A stretch of 19,874 bases of DNA from Lentimicrobiaceae bacterium (GCA_028697695.1 JAQVEI010000004.1:1-19874), one strand, 5' to 3'. Counted from the first letter of the stretch, positions 1-8,002 are shown. Notes: generated by a model from the letters alone, not told the origin. Program-made: numbers and translations.

Positions 1-1
1 G

Positions 2-1381
2 GCAGTGCTTAAACTGCAGCAACAGCAAACAGTGAATGGGGGCTGGCCCTGGTTTGAAGGTTATCGCGAAAGCAGATACATTACCCAGCAGGTGGTGGCT
101 GGTTTCGGAAAACTGCACTATCTGAAAGTTATCGATGTTAAAGAGAATGTTATGCTTAAGCAGATGATTGTTAGGGCTGTTGATTATCTTACCAATGAAC
201 TGATGGAGGATTACCGGAATCATACCAGGAAAGCCGGGCCTAAAAAAGATTCTGTGCAAATTTCGCCCATACAGATATATTACCTGTATTCGCTGAGTTA
301 CCTTCTGGATGTGGTTGAAATTCCTGAAACTGCCAAATCTGTAGTGGAATATTACGGCAGAATGGCGCGCGCTCAATGGCAGAAATCGGGTTTGAGTATG
401 CAGGCCATGATAGCCTTATGGGCAGGACGAAATGGTGATGCGAAGACAGCCGGTGCCATAATCCGTTCATTACGTGACAGGGCAATTGTTGATGAAGAAA
501 TAGGTATGTACTGGAGAGACAACGTGGCCGGCTTTTCATGGGAGCGTGCGCCCATTCAGACACAGGCCTTGTTGATTGAACTGTTTGAAGAAACAGCCAA
601 CGACAGGGAAGCAGCCGATCTGATGCGTACCTGGCTGATTAAACAAAAGCAGGTACAGGCATGGCCTGAAAATTCAGCTACAGCGGAGGCTGTTTATGCC
701 TTATTGATACGTGGCACTTCCTGGTTAAGTACGAGTCCCGGGGTAACCATAAAGTTAGGTGATAAAACAATTGATCCATCGGATTTGCCTGATGTAAAGG
801 CCGAGGCAGGTACAGGCTATTTTAAAACACATTGGAGTGCAGTGGAAATAGATCCGGGCATGAGTAAAATAGTGGTTACAAAATCAACCGATGGTCCGGC
901 TTGGGGAGCACTATACTGGCAGTATTTTGAACAACTGGATAAAATCACCGCACATCAATCGCCACTCAGCCTGAAACGGGAACTGTTTGTAAAAAGAAAC
1001 AGTGAAGCCGGCCCAGTACTTGAACCGGTAAAAGAGAATAAAGCCATAGCAGTGGGCGACCAACTGGTGGTGAGAATGGTACTTACCACCGACCGGGATC
1101 TGAATTTTGTACATCTTAAAGATATGCGTGCGCCCGGCTTTGAACCCATAGCTCAGCTTTCGGGATACACCTGGAAAGGAGGACTGGGCTACTACCAAAC
1201 AGCCCGCGATGTATCAGGAGATTTCTTTTTTGATTACCTGCCCAGGGGAACGTGGGTGATTGAATACCCGGTGATGGTGACTTTAAAAGGCAGTTATTCG
1301 GCAGGCATAGGTAGTGTACAATGCATGTATGCCCCTGAGTTTGCGGCACACAGTAGCGGATTAAGGGTGATGGTTGAATAA
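2..1381 (+). CDS. Alpha-2-macroglobulin family protein, C-terminal part (5' end outside window)
   Basis: This is the last 459 codons of a large bacterial alpha-2-macroglobulin. Such proteins are usually anchored in the periplasm or envelope and are thought to trap proteases. The frame is already open at base 2, so the GTG at 5 is not a real start; the full protein should be well over 1000 residues. The first visible residues hold the GGWPWF motif and an RYITQ stretch, typical of the alpha-helical thioester-domain region of bacterial members. The final third (about residues 320-458) is beta-rich and resembles the terminal macroglobulin/receptor-binding-like domains, including a YLPRGTW segment. 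The thioester motif itself, if present, would lie upstream and cannot be seen. An intrinsic terminator follows about 35 nt after the stop, so this ends its transcription unit. Family assignment is confident; substrate and anchoring are unknown. Confidence 0.85.
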   Translation, partial: AVLKLQQQQTVNGGWPWFEGYRESRYITQQVVAGFGKLHYLKVIDVKENVMLKQMIVRAVDYLTNELMEDYRNHTRKAGPKKDSVQISPIQIYYLYSLSYLLDVVEIPETAKSVVEYYGRMARAQWQKSGLSMQAMIALWAGRNGDAKTAGAIIRSLRDRAIVDEEIGMYWRDNVAGFSWERAPIQTQALLIELFEETANDREAADLMRTWLIKQKQVQAWPENSATAEAVYALLIRGTSWLSTSPGVTIKLGDKTIDPSDLPDVKAEAGTGYFKTHWSAVEIDPGMSKIVVTKSTDGPAWGALYWQYFEQLDKITAHQSPLSLKRELFVKRNSEAGPVLEPVKENKAIAVGDQLVVRMVLTTDRDLNFVHLKDMRAPGFEPIAQLSGYTWKGGLGYYQTARDVSGDFFFDYLPRGTWVIEYPVMVTLKGSYSAGIGSVQCMYAPEFAAHSSGLRVMVE

Positions 1382-1416
1382 GCCTGTTACTCTATCATCA
1401 TTCATTGTCTGAATGG

Positions 1417-1460
1417 AAAGATCGGTAAGGATATAAAATACTTCCGGTCTTTTCGTTTTT
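1417..1460 (+). terminator. Intrinsic terminator after the macroglobulin gene
   Basis: The left arm AAAGATCGG (1417-1425) plus AAG (1427-1429) pairs with CTT CCGGTCTTT (1441-1452), with one G-U pair and one bulged T. The loop is A/T-rich. A T-rich run (1450-1460, interrupted by CG) follows directly. It lies between the macroglobulin stop and zupT on the plus strand, in the right place to end the first transcript. Confidence 0.6.
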
Positions 1461-1478
1461 ACCTTTTGAGATCGCTTT

Positions 1479-1486
1479 TATATTTG
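1479..1486 (+). promoter_or_regulatory. Candidate -7 element of the zupT promoter
   Basis: TATATTTG matches the Bacteroidota -7 consensus TAnnTTTG exactly and lies just after the upstream terminator, 58 nt before the zupT ATG. No good -33 TTG-type element is found at the usual 19-21 nt spacing, so the assignment rests on one half of the promoter and on position. Confidence 0.35.
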
Positions 1487-1544
1487 ATTAAAATGGATAA
1501 TTTAGCGCACCGGAATAAACCTAAAGCCGGATTGGTACAAACAA

Positions 1545-2351
1545 ATGAGTGATCCCAACGTATTATTTGCACTGGCATTAACCACATTCGCCGGCTTATC
1601 AACAGGCATAGGCAGCCTGATGTCGCTGTTATCCAAGAGTTTCAACCCAAAGTTTCTGGCAGGTGCGTTGGGGTTTTCTGCAGGAGTAATGGTGTATGTT
1701 TCCATGATTGAAATTTTTCCTGAAGCCAGAATTTCACTTTCGGCAGCTTATGGCGAAAAAACCGGTTATTTGTATACCACCATTGCCTTTTTTGCGGGTA
1801 TTGGTATTATTGCATTGATTGACAGGCTGATACCTAGCGGTGAAAACCCCCATGAGATAAAAAACATAGACATAAGCAATGTAAGGCAGGACCAGAATCA
1901 CAAACTGTTGCGTATGGGTATGTTCTCTGCTTTGGCCATCGCCATCCATAACTTTCCGGAAGGCCTGGCAACCTTTATGGCAGCCCTCGACAATCCTGCC
2001 CTGGGTATAAGCATAGCCGTAGCTATCGCCATTCACAATATTCCGGAAGGTATAGCCGTTTCAGTACCGATATATTATGCCACCCGAAGCAGGAAAAAAG
2101 CATTCTGGCTCTCCTTTTCTTCGGGTTTGGCTGAACCTGTCGGAGGACTTATCGGATATTTCCTGCTCAGAAGTATATTGAATGAGGGTGCTTTTGGCAT
2201 CATTCTGGCAAGTGTGGCCGGCATTATGGTTTATATCTCACTGGATGAACTTTTGCCTACGGCCGAAGAATTTGGAGAACACCATGTTGCCATCGGAGGT
2301 CTGATCGCGGGCATGGCGGTAATGGCAATAAGTCTGTTGTTGTTTGTTTAA
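1545..2351 (+). CDS. zupT: ZIP-family metal transporter, ZupT type
   Basis: This 268-residue, strongly hydrophobic protein has about eight predicted membrane segments, the normal size for bacterial ZupT. It should import zinc and possibly other divalent metals across the inner membrane. The two family signatures are present: HNFPEG at residues 135-140 and HNIPEG at 164-169. In this family the His, Asn and Glu residues of membrane helices 4 and 5 line the binuclear metal site. A short hydrophilic loop (about residues 88-115) lies between helices 3 and 4, as is usual. The ATG at 1545 is the only sensible start, because the first helix begins a few residues later. It appears monocistronic: a terminator precedes it and the next gene is on the opposite strand. 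Metal specificity cannot be read from sequence alone. Confidence 0.93.
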   Translation: MSDPNVLFALALTTFAGLSTGIGSLMSLLSKSFNPKFLAGALGFSAGVMVYVSMIEIFPEARISLSAAYGEKTGYLYTTIAFFAGIGIIALIDRLIPSGENPHEIKNIDISNVRQDQNHKLLRMGMFSALAIAIHNFPEGLATFMAALDNPALGISIAVAIAIHNIPEGIAVSVPIYYATRSRKKAFWLSFSSGLAEPVGGLIGYFLLRSILNEGAFGIILASVAGIMVYISLDELLPTAEEFGEHHVAIGGLIAGMAVMAISLLLFV

Positions 2352-2529
2352 CACCTTTAGCTTTATCAAGCACAGAATTGCAGGCAATAAACCGCATGGC
2401 GCTTTTCATATTATCCGTGCTGCTCTCCTTTACCCGGGATGTTAAGATTATGGCCCGGAACATTTAATGAAACCCAAAACCACTGATGCACTTACCTGGC
2501 TTTGGATAATTTTTTAAATCCGAACACGC

Positions 2530-3624
2530 TTACCGGTAGATGTTGCCCATCCATTGCCAGATCAGCCTGTTAAATTGTTCTCCCCTGTCCCCGCCATACA
2601 ACTCCATGAATGATGCCCCAGGCAATTGCCCCGGGAAAAGATTTAATTTGCTTTCTTTTTGGTATAAGAATGAGGGTTCCGGATGAAATTGCACACCGAT
2701 AACATGGGGATATGTTTCGTGTCTGATAGCTTCAATAACTTTTCCATCCATACTGCCTGCAATGGTTATCCAGCCTTTGCCCAGTTTTTTAACCGCCTGA
2801 TGGTGGCTGCTGAGAACCACAGGAGTTAACTCTTTGTTGTAATCATTCCAGGCAGGGACAAAAGCCGGACTTAATTTTATCTGATGAAAACTTCCGCCCA
2901 TAGGTGGGGCATGATACCCTGTGTTTATCACATAATTGCGGTGACGGGCATCAGTTTCAGCTTCCAGTATCTGTTCTATCGTTTGCTGCTTGTACAATTG
3001 CGAAGGGATGTCCTGATAAAGCGTGCCGCCAGTGGCAACATTCATGGTTTGCATCCCTAAGCAGATGCCCAGTATTTTGTAATCCGGATTGCCGGCTAAA
3101 TAAGGAACGAAAGTGTCGTTTTGGAAACCGCCGAGCAGGTGAAATAAGAAAGAAACTTCAAATGCATGCCGTGGATAATCGGTAATTTCTGTGAGTAAAC
3201 CGGTGTCTTCTCCATAGAAGGAAGGCGGTATGTCCGGCCCGCCGAAAAAGATCACCCCGATGGAACCACTGAAAACATTATAGAAGTCATCACTGCATGG
3301 GTTTTCACCAAAAAGCATTGCACCCGGGACATCCTGACAAACCTGAAGAAAAAGATCGCTTCGTGGGGAAGATTTCAAAAAATCAATTGATTGCTGAAAG
3401 TTGTATTGCTGATCTTTTTGATAAAATCCAACAATATGATAATCTTTTGGCAGGGCAAAAATTTGATTGTCAACGAGATATATAAAAGTTTCCAGGTTGC
3501 GGACGGTAGGGTTCATCAGCACTATGGAGCGATGGCCTTCTGCCACGGGTGTACCAAAATATTGTTGTGCCTTTGACGTCAGAAACGTTAAAAGCACGAT
3601 TATAGCAATAAGTAATGTTCTCAT
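2530..3624 (-). CDS. Secreted class I glutamine amidotransferase-like / peptidase C26 protein
   Basis: This is a 364-residue protein with a clear signal peptide (basic start, then a run of Leu/Ile, cleavage expected near residue 20 after SKA). The amidotransferase/C26 fold is shown by the nucleophile elbow GICLGMQ with Cys188 and by FHPEP with His314 and Glu316, which together give the Cys-His-Glu triad. The family includes gamma-glutamyl-GABA hydrolase (PuuD), usually about 250 residues and cytoplasmic. This protein is longer by about 100 N-terminal residues and appears to be exported, so it probably hydrolyses gamma-glutamyl amides or peptides in the periplasm rather than acting in putrescine breakdown. 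No puu genes are nearby. It is transcribed alone, divergently from the metallo-hydrolase gene. Fold and triad are confident; the substrate is inference. Confidence 0.82.
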   Translation of the reverse strand: MRTLLIAIIVLLTFLTSKAQQYFGTPVAEGHRSIVLMNPTVRNLETFIYLVDNQIFALPKDYHIVGFYQKDQQYNFQQSIDFLKSSPRSDLFLQVCQDVPGAMLFGENPCSDDFYNVFSGSIGVIFFGGPDIPPSFYGEDTGLLTEITDYPRHAFEVSFLFHLLGGFQNDTFVPYLAGNPDYKILGICLGMQTMNVATGGTLYQDIPSQLYKQQTIEQILEAETDARHRNYVINTGYHAPPMGGSFHQIKLSPAFVPAWNDYNKELTPVVLSSHHQAVKKLGKGWITIAGSMDGKVIEAIRHETYPHVIGVQFHPEPSFLYQKESKLNLFPGQLPGASFMELYGGDRGEQFNRLIWQWMGNIYR

Positions 3625-3700
3625 ATTGTGGAGCTTAATGATTTGTACATCTTGTTAAACGGGTTTCTTAAAGTTGTACCTGTTTAAATAAAAAGTAGTG

Positions 3701-3725
3701 GTTAATGTTTATATCCGACATTAAC
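3701..3725. repeat. 8-bp inverted repeat between divergent genes (possible operator)
   Basis: GTTAATGT (3701-3708) and ACATTAAC (3718-3725) form perfect arms with a 9-nt spacer. They sit in the 160-nt gap between the divergent peptidase C26 and metallo-hydrolase genes. The symmetry would suit a regulator controlling both, but no regulator is adjacent and chance occurrence in AT-rich DNA is possible. Confidence 0.35.
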
Positions 3726-3784
3726 AATTGCCTTATTCAACAAAACATGCTTTGCCGTTGTTAAACAGCTAAATTAATTGAATT

Positions 3785-4654
3785 ATGCAACTATTTGCAA
3801 TTCCTACCGGAAATTTTAAACTTGACGGGGGCGCCATGTTTGGTGTGGTGCCAAAATCCTTATGGAGCAAGAACTATCCAGCTGACGAGAACAATATGAT
3901 AAATATGGCCATGCGTTGCTTGCTTGTTGTAGATGGTGATCGCAGAATATTGATAAACAATGGCATTGGCGACAAGCAAAGCGAGAAGTTCTTCAGCCAT
4001 TATTATTTAAATGGGGATGATTCTCTGGAAAAATCACTCTCCAGGGCCGGCTACAAGCCGGAAGACATCACCGATATGTTTTTGACTCATCTCCACTTCG
4101 ACCATAGCGGTGGTAGTGTGAGATATACTGCTGATGGCCAGTCTTTTGAAACAGTTTTTCCCAATGCCACTTACTGGATAAGCACCCCTCAATGGGAGTG
4201 GGCCATGCATGCCAACCGCCGGGAAAGTGCGTCATTTCTTAAAGAAAATATAAAGCCCATTGAAGAGAGCGGGAGGTTAAAACTTTTTGATGAACCGGGA
4301 GAGCTGTTTCCAGGCATCGAAATTAAGTTTTACAATGGCCACACCGAGGGGCAGGCCATACCTTTTATACGTTACAAAGATAAAACCGTGGTTTTTACCA
4401 GCGATTTGCTCCCAACGCATGCACACCTGCCTTTGCCCTGGGTAATGAGTTATGATACCCGCCCCCTTCTTACCCTGGATGAAAAGGAAATCTTCCTGCA
4501 GGAAGCATTAAAGAATGACTACATTCTATACTTTGAGCATGACCTGTATATGGAATGCTGCACCCTTAAAGATACAGAAAAAGGAATTAAGGTGGACAGG
4601 GAATTTAAACTGGAGGAGTTGAACCGGATGTTGTCTCAAAGTGATTTACCTTAA
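3785..4654 (+). CDS. Metallo-beta-lactamase-fold hydrolase
   Basis: This is a 289-residue cytoplasmic MBL-fold enzyme with no signal peptide. The signature THLHFDHSGG gives His102, His104, Asp106 and His107. The remaining expected ligands are His186 (NGHTEGQ), Asp207 (FTSDLLP) and His252 (YFEHD), so a complete two-metal site is present. The layout, with a long N-terminal strand region before the HxHxDH motif and a GHTxGQ motif, fits the group that includes AHL lactonases and methyl-parathion-hydrolase-like enzymes. That group acts on lactones, esters or phosphotriesters, but the substrate cannot be fixed from sequence. It ends 62 nt from the convergent trpS stop. A quorum-quenching role is only one possibility and nothing nearby supports it. 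Confidence 0.88.
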   Translation: MQLFAIPTGNFKLDGGAMFGVVPKSLWSKNYPADENNMINMAMRCLLVVDGDRRILINNGIGDKQSEKFFSHYYLNGDDSLEKSLSRAGYKPEDITDMFLTHLHFDHSGGSVRYTADGQSFETVFPNATYWISTPQWEWAMHANRRESASFLKENIKPIEESGRLKLFDEPGELFPGIEIKFYNGHTEGQAIPFIRYKDKTVVFTSDLLPTHAHLPLPWVMSYDTRPLLTLDEKEIFLQEALKNDYILYFEHDLYMECCTLKDTEKGIKVDREFKLEELNRMLSQSDLP

Positions 4655-4692
4655 GCAACCTGGGACAGAAAGAAAGCATAGCGGTTCGGAAT

Positions 4693-4709
4693 GTTGTCAG
4701 ATAGACAAC
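4693..4709. other. Small hairpin between convergent genes
   Basis: GTTGTC (4693-4698) and GACAAC (4704-4709) form a 6-bp stem with a 5-nt loop in the 62-nt gap between the convergent metallo-hydrolase and trpS genes. It could act as a weak bidirectional terminator. However, no U-run follows directly on either strand; the nearest is six Ts about 11 nt on in the plus direction, inside the trpS end. Confidence 0.25.
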
Positions 4710-4716
4710 CGGCTTA

Positions 4717-5712
4717 TCAGAATTTTTTGAACCCGATTATCTCCCTTACTTCACGAACTGTCTTTGATGCGCTTGCCTGGGCTTTTTCTTTGCCCATGTT
4801 TACTACCTTACTCAGGTAAGCATTGTTTGAGCTTATTTCTTTTATTCTTTCGCGGAATGGCCCGGTGAAGCTGATAGCATCATCGGCAAGTTGTTTTTTC
4901 ATATCGCCGTAGCGAATCCTGCAAGCCTGGTATTCAGCTTCAAAATAATCCAGTGTTTCGGGTGCGGATAAAGCTTTCATCAGTGCGAAGATGTTTTCGA
5001 TAGCCTGTGATTTTGGTTCACCTTCTGTCTTGGGTCCGCTATCGGTAACAGCTTTCATTATTTTCTTACGGATTACCTCCGGTTCATCATTCAGGAAGAT
5101 GGCGTTGCCTTCGCCTTCTGATTTACCCATTTTGGTGCTGCCATCCAATCCGGGGATTTTAATCAATTGTTCTCCAAAGTTGTAGGCTTCGGGTTCGGGG
5201 AAGTAGTCCACATTATACAAACGGTTAAACCGGTTGGCAAAGGTGCGGGTCATCTCCAAGTGTTGCTCCTGATCTTTACCCACGGGCACCTTATGGGCTT
5301 TGTGAATAATAATATCGGCAGCCATCAGCGTAGGGTAGGTCAACAGTCCCGCGTTGATGTTATCAGGTTGAATGCGGGCTTTCTCCTTGAACGAGGTAAC
5401 GCGTTCCAGTTCGCCTTTATAGGCATTCATATTCAAAAAGAGATAAAGCTCAGTGGTTTCCGGTACATCACTTTGCAGGTATAATGTTGCTTTTTCAGGA
5501 TCAAGTCCTGCTGCCAGATAATCAACCAAAACACTTTTAACGTTTCCGTGCAGGTCGGCAGGTGTAGGATGCGTGGTGAGGGAATGATAATCGGCGATAA
5601 AAAAGTAGCAATCATTCTCCTGCTGCATTTTAATAAAGTTGCGTAAGGCACCAAAATAGTTGCCCAGGTGGAGGTTGCCGGTTGGTCTTATTCCGCTGAC
5701 TACTGTTTGCAT
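4717..5712 (-). CDS. trpS: Tryptophan--tRNA ligase
   Basis: TrpS charges tRNA-Trp with tryptophan in the cytoplasm. The protein is a class I synthetase of normal bacterial length, 331 residues from the ATG at 5712. An upstream in-frame TTG two codons earlier is less likely. The HIGH-type motif is HLGN at residues 15-18, preceded by the family's GIRPTGN. The KMSKS-type motif is KMGKS at 194-198. Tryptophan-site segments such as the LLTYPTLMAADI region and the VGKDQEQHLE motif are present. It lies 38 nt downstream of rng in the same direction, so co-transcription is plausible. No tryptophan-responsive leader is visible in that short gap. Confidence 0.97.
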   Translation of the reverse strand: MQTVVSGIRPTGNLHLGNYFGALRNFIKMQQENDCYFFIADYHSLTTHPTPADLHGNVKSVLVDYLAAGLDPEKATLYLQSDVPETTELYLFLNMNAYKGELERVTSFKEKARIQPDNINAGLLTYPTLMAADIIIHKAHKVPVGKDQEQHLEMTRTFANRFNRLYNVDYFPEPEAYNFGEQLIKIPGLDGSTKMGKSEGEGNAIFLNDEPEVIRKKIMKAVTDSGPKTEGEPKSQAIENIFALMKALSAPETLDYFEAEYQACRIRYGDMKKQLADDAISFTGPFRERIKEISSNNAYLSKVVNMGKEKAQASASKTVREVREIIGFKKF

Positions 5713-5750
5713 AATCAATAGAGTGTTTTTAGTCGTAAAATTCCCGGAGA

Positions 5751-7301
5751 TTATATCTTGATTTCATCTCCGGCTTTATTAAAGAAGTGGTACTCCATAA
5801 AATGGTAGGATGTCATGGGCATAAGCCGGATCCACTTTTTAAATCGTGCAACCCATTTTAACCTGATGGATGGAAAGCCATGCAGCAAATGCGCATAAAT
5901 AAACGGATGCAGCTTGATGGTTAAGTGCGTTTCGTTTTGGTCCTGAATCAGGTAGCGAATATTGTTTTCAATCTGGTCAACAAGAATGATGCTTGGTTTA
6001 ATTTCACCGCTTCCACCACAGGTAGGACATTTTTCGAGGATTTGCACATTCATTTCCGGCCGAACACGCTGACGGGTAATTTGAACCAGGCCGAATTTAC
6101 TGGGAGGTAAAATGGTATGCTTTGCGTGGTCTTTACTCATTTCATCTTTTAACTTTTGATATAGTTTCCGCCGGTTAATGCCTTCGTGCATATCAATAAA
6201 GTCAATAACAATAATGCCGCCCATATCGCGCAGTCTAAGCTGACGAGCTATTTCTGCAGCCGCTTCAAGGTTTACTGCCAGGGCATTCATCTCCTGTGAC
6301 ACCTCCGAATTTACCCGATGACCACTGTTTACATCTATTACATGTAAAGCTTCGGTATGCTCGATAATTAAATAAACTCCGCTTTTGATGGTAATGATTT
6401 TACCAAACGAATTTTTTATCTGCTTATCGATACCGAAGTTTTCAAAGATGGGCAGCTTGCCTTTGTAGTGTTTTACAATTTCTACATTGTCGGGAGCTAT
6501 GGTCCGGATATAATTTCTGATTTCTTCGGCAATGCTGCCATCGTTCACATGTATATTGTTGAACGATTCGTTGAGCATGTCACGCAGTATTGCTGAGGTA
6601 CGGTCTATCTCGCTCAATACTTTTCCAGGAGGTTTTGTTCCCGGTAACTTCTCAAGGCAGGTTTCCCATTTTTGCACCAGTCCCCTCAGATCGGCATCCA
6701 GGTCGGCCACTTTTTTATTTTCAGCTACCGTTCTTATGATTACGCCGTAATTTTTCGGTTTTATACTGGTAATTAACCTTTTCAGGCGATTGCGCTCCTC
6801 AACGCTTTTAATTTTTTGTGAAACCGATACCCGGTTTGAGAAAGGTACCAATACCAGGTATCTACCGGCAAATGATATTTCGGAAGATACCCGCGGTCCT
6901 TTGGTTGAGATGGGTTCTTTGGCAATCTGAATAAGTACCGGTTGATTCTGGTTAAGTACCGAGTTTATCTTGCCGGTTTTTTCGATATCGGCTTCCGGGA
7001 TAAATTCAGCCATGCCTGGTACGCCCGGTTTGCCTGAGAGATGTAACTTAAGTAGTTTATTTAATGAATTAACCTGTGGGCCAAGATCAAGATAATGTAA
7101 AAACGCATCTTTCTCGTAACCTACATCTATAAAAGCAGCATTCAAGCCCGGCATGATTTTTTTTACCCGGCCAAGATAAACATCTCCTACTGCAAAACTA
7201 TTGTTACTCTTTTCCTTATTCAGTTCAACCAGATCCTTATCTTCGAGCAGGGCGATATTCACCTCTGAAGGACCTGCGTCAATAATGAGTTCTTTATTCA
7301 A
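5751..7301 (-). CDS. rng: Ribonuclease G (Rne/Rng family)
   Basis: This 516-residue single-strand endoribonuclease matures 16S rRNA 5' ends and helps decay mRNA. An S1 RNA-binding domain spans about residues 38-125, beginning with the VGDVYLGRV and GLNAAFIDVG segments. The two catalytic aspartates of the family are seen as Asp323 (VIDVNSG) and Asp367 (VIDFIDM). The zinc-link cysteines are CPTC at 425-428, as expected for the dimer or tetramer interface. There is no long disordered C-terminal scaffold, so it is RNase G-like rather than a full RNase E. The start is TTG at 7301: the family's usual N-terminus MNKELIID begins exactly there and no ATG is available nearby. A weak start codon and a 163-nt leader region holding a strong hairpin suggest controlled expression. 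It is followed by trpS. Confidence 0.95.
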   Translation of the reverse strand: MNKELIIDAGPSEVNIALLEDKDLVELNKEKSNNSFAVGDVYLGRVKKIMPGLNAAFIDVGYEKDAFLHYLDLGPQVNSLNKLLKLHLSGKPGVPGMAEFIPEADIEKTGKINSVLNQNQPVLIQIAKEPISTKGPRVSSEISFAGRYLVLVPFSNRVSVSQKIKSVEERNRLKRLITSIKPKNYGVIIRTVAENKKVADLDADLRGLVQKWETCLEKLPGTKPPGKVLSEIDRTSAILRDMLNESFNNIHVNDGSIAEEIRNYIRTIAPDNVEIVKHYKGKLPIFENFGIDKQIKNSFGKIITIKSGVYLIIEHTEALHVIDVNSGHRVNSEVSQEMNALAVNLEAAAEIARQLRLRDMGGIIVIDFIDMHEGINRRKLYQKLKDEMSKDHAKHTILPPSKFGLVQITRQRVRPEMNVQILEKCPTCGGSGEIKPSIILVDQIENNIRYLIQDQNETHLTIKLHPFIYAHLLHGFPSIRLKWVARFKKWIRLMPMTSYHFMEYHFFNKAGDEIKI

Positions 7302-7396
7302 AACCCTTAATTTTATATTGTGGTGTGCTAAAACAAAATCATTCCGCTAAAAATCATGCAGCCCTTTGACCGTAGTTGTTATAGCAGTATATAAAT

Positions 7397-7446
7397 TAAC
7401 CATTACATGCTCAAAAGGTTGAAACTACAGCGGCATGTAATGGTTA
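7397..7446 (-). other. 14-bp perfect stem hairpin between the bL38-like gene and rng
   Basis: TAACCATTACATGC (7397-7410) and GCATGTAATGGTTA (7433-7446) are perfect complements with a 22-nt loop. On the minus strand it lies 18 nt after the bL38-like stop and 95 nt before the rng start. The base after it is AT-rich but has no proper U-run. It could be a terminator for the HU/bL38 unit or a structure in the rng leader; sequence alone does not decide. Confidence 0.6.
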
Positions 7447-7464
7447 TTTGTTTGGAAAACAAAC

Positions 7465-7554
7465 TTATTTCTTTTTATGACGATTTTTACGCAAACGTTT
7501 TTTACGTTTGTGGGTTGACATTTTATGTCTTTTTCTTTTTTTTCCGCTAGGCAT
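7465..7554 (-). CDS. 29-residue bL38 / AURKAIP1-COX24 (mS38-like) ribosomal protein
   Basis: A 29-codon ORF reads MPSGKKRKRHKMSTHKRKKR followed by LRKNRHKKK and TAA. More than half of it is Lys or Arg. This is the short, almost invariant Bacteroidota protein annotated as AURKAIP1/COX24-domain. It is related to mitochondrial mS38 and has been called bL38 in Bacteroidota ribosomes. It is expected to bind rRNA in the ribosome. The gene begins 29 nt after the HU stop on the same strand, so the two are probably co-transcribed. It is easy to miss because of its length. The sequence carries a run of eight A's (codons 4-7), with no sign of disruption. Identity is recalled from the characteristic sequence; confidence is high despite the size. 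Confidence 0.85.
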   Translation of the reverse strand: MPSGKKRKRHKMSTHKRKKRLRKNRHKKK

Positions 7555-7583
7555 ATCAGAGATATTTAAAAGATGAACAACTG

Positions 7584-7868
7584 TTACTTCACTTTGTTTT
7601 TCACTTCCATTACAAACGACTTGGCAGGTTTAAATGCCGGGATATTGTGAGCTGGAATGATAATGGTGGTGTTTTTTGAAATATTGCGGCCTGTTTTTTC
7701 AGCCCTTCTTTTGGTGGTAAAGCTACCGAATCCTCTCAGGTAAACGTTTTCTCCATTGGCGAGTGAGTTCTTTACGGCCTCCATGAAAGCCTCAATGGTC
7801 TGCTGAACCGCTACCTTTTCAATGTTGGTTTTACTTGCAATTTCAGCTACAATTTCTGCCTTTGTCAT
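7584..7868 (-). CDS. HU/IHF-family histone-like DNA-binding protein
   Basis: This 94-residue protein has the size and layout of HU/IHF proteins. There is an N-terminal helical dimerisation half (MTKAEIVAEIASKTNI), then beta strands with the VYLRGFGSFTTKRRAEKTGRN segment, and the DNA-intercalating arm with the PAHNIPAFKPAK segment holding the conserved proline. HU-type proteins bend and compact DNA and act as dimers. The start is the ATG at 7868, with a candidate -7 element about 50 nt upstream. In several Bacteroidota this gene lies beside mutY, as here. Whether it is functionally HU or IHF cannot be told from one subunit. Confidence 0.94.
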   Translation of the reverse strand: MTKAEIVAEIASKTNIEKVAVQQTIEAFMEAVKNSLANGENVYLRGFGSFTTKRRAEKTGRNISKNTTIIIPAHNIPAFKPAKSFVMEVKNKVK

Positions 7869-7915
7869 TTTGATTAAGTGTTTAAAGATTTGATAATAAA
7901 TTTTTTAACGGGGTG

Positions 7916-7923
7916 CAAATATA
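7916..7923 (-). promoter_or_regulatory. Candidate -7 element of the HU promoter
   Basis: Read on the minus strand, TATATTTG matches TAnnTTTG exactly, 47 nt before the HU ATG. No clear -33 element at normal spacing is seen. It sits back-to-back with the region that must hold the mutY promoter. Confidence 0.4.
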
Positions 7924-7929
7924 AATAAA

Positions 7930-7963
7930 TTTGCATCAATTCTAAAATTAATACTATTTTTTG
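7930..7963 (+). promoter_or_regulatory. Candidate mutY promoter
   Basis: TTTG at 7930-7933, a 21-nt spacer, then TATTTTTTG at 7955-7963. The -7 element differs from TAnnTTTG by one extra T. Transcription would start near 7970, about 33 nt before the ATG at 8003, which argues against the in-frame TTG at 7961 as the mutY start. Confidence 0.3.
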
Positions 7964-8002
7964 CTTTCCAACAGCCTCAATTTTAAGGAATTTCAAAATA
8001 AT

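Noticed and set aside
2352..2529. Possible small gene between zupT and the C26 gene
   Set aside because: The ORF reading leftward from 2463 runs antisense into zupT and has no recognisable features; the gap seems non-coding.
7961..8002. TTG at 7961 as the mutY start
   Set aside because: It adds 14 residues absent from the family and lies inside the likely -7 region; ATG 8003 has a purine-rich site upstream.
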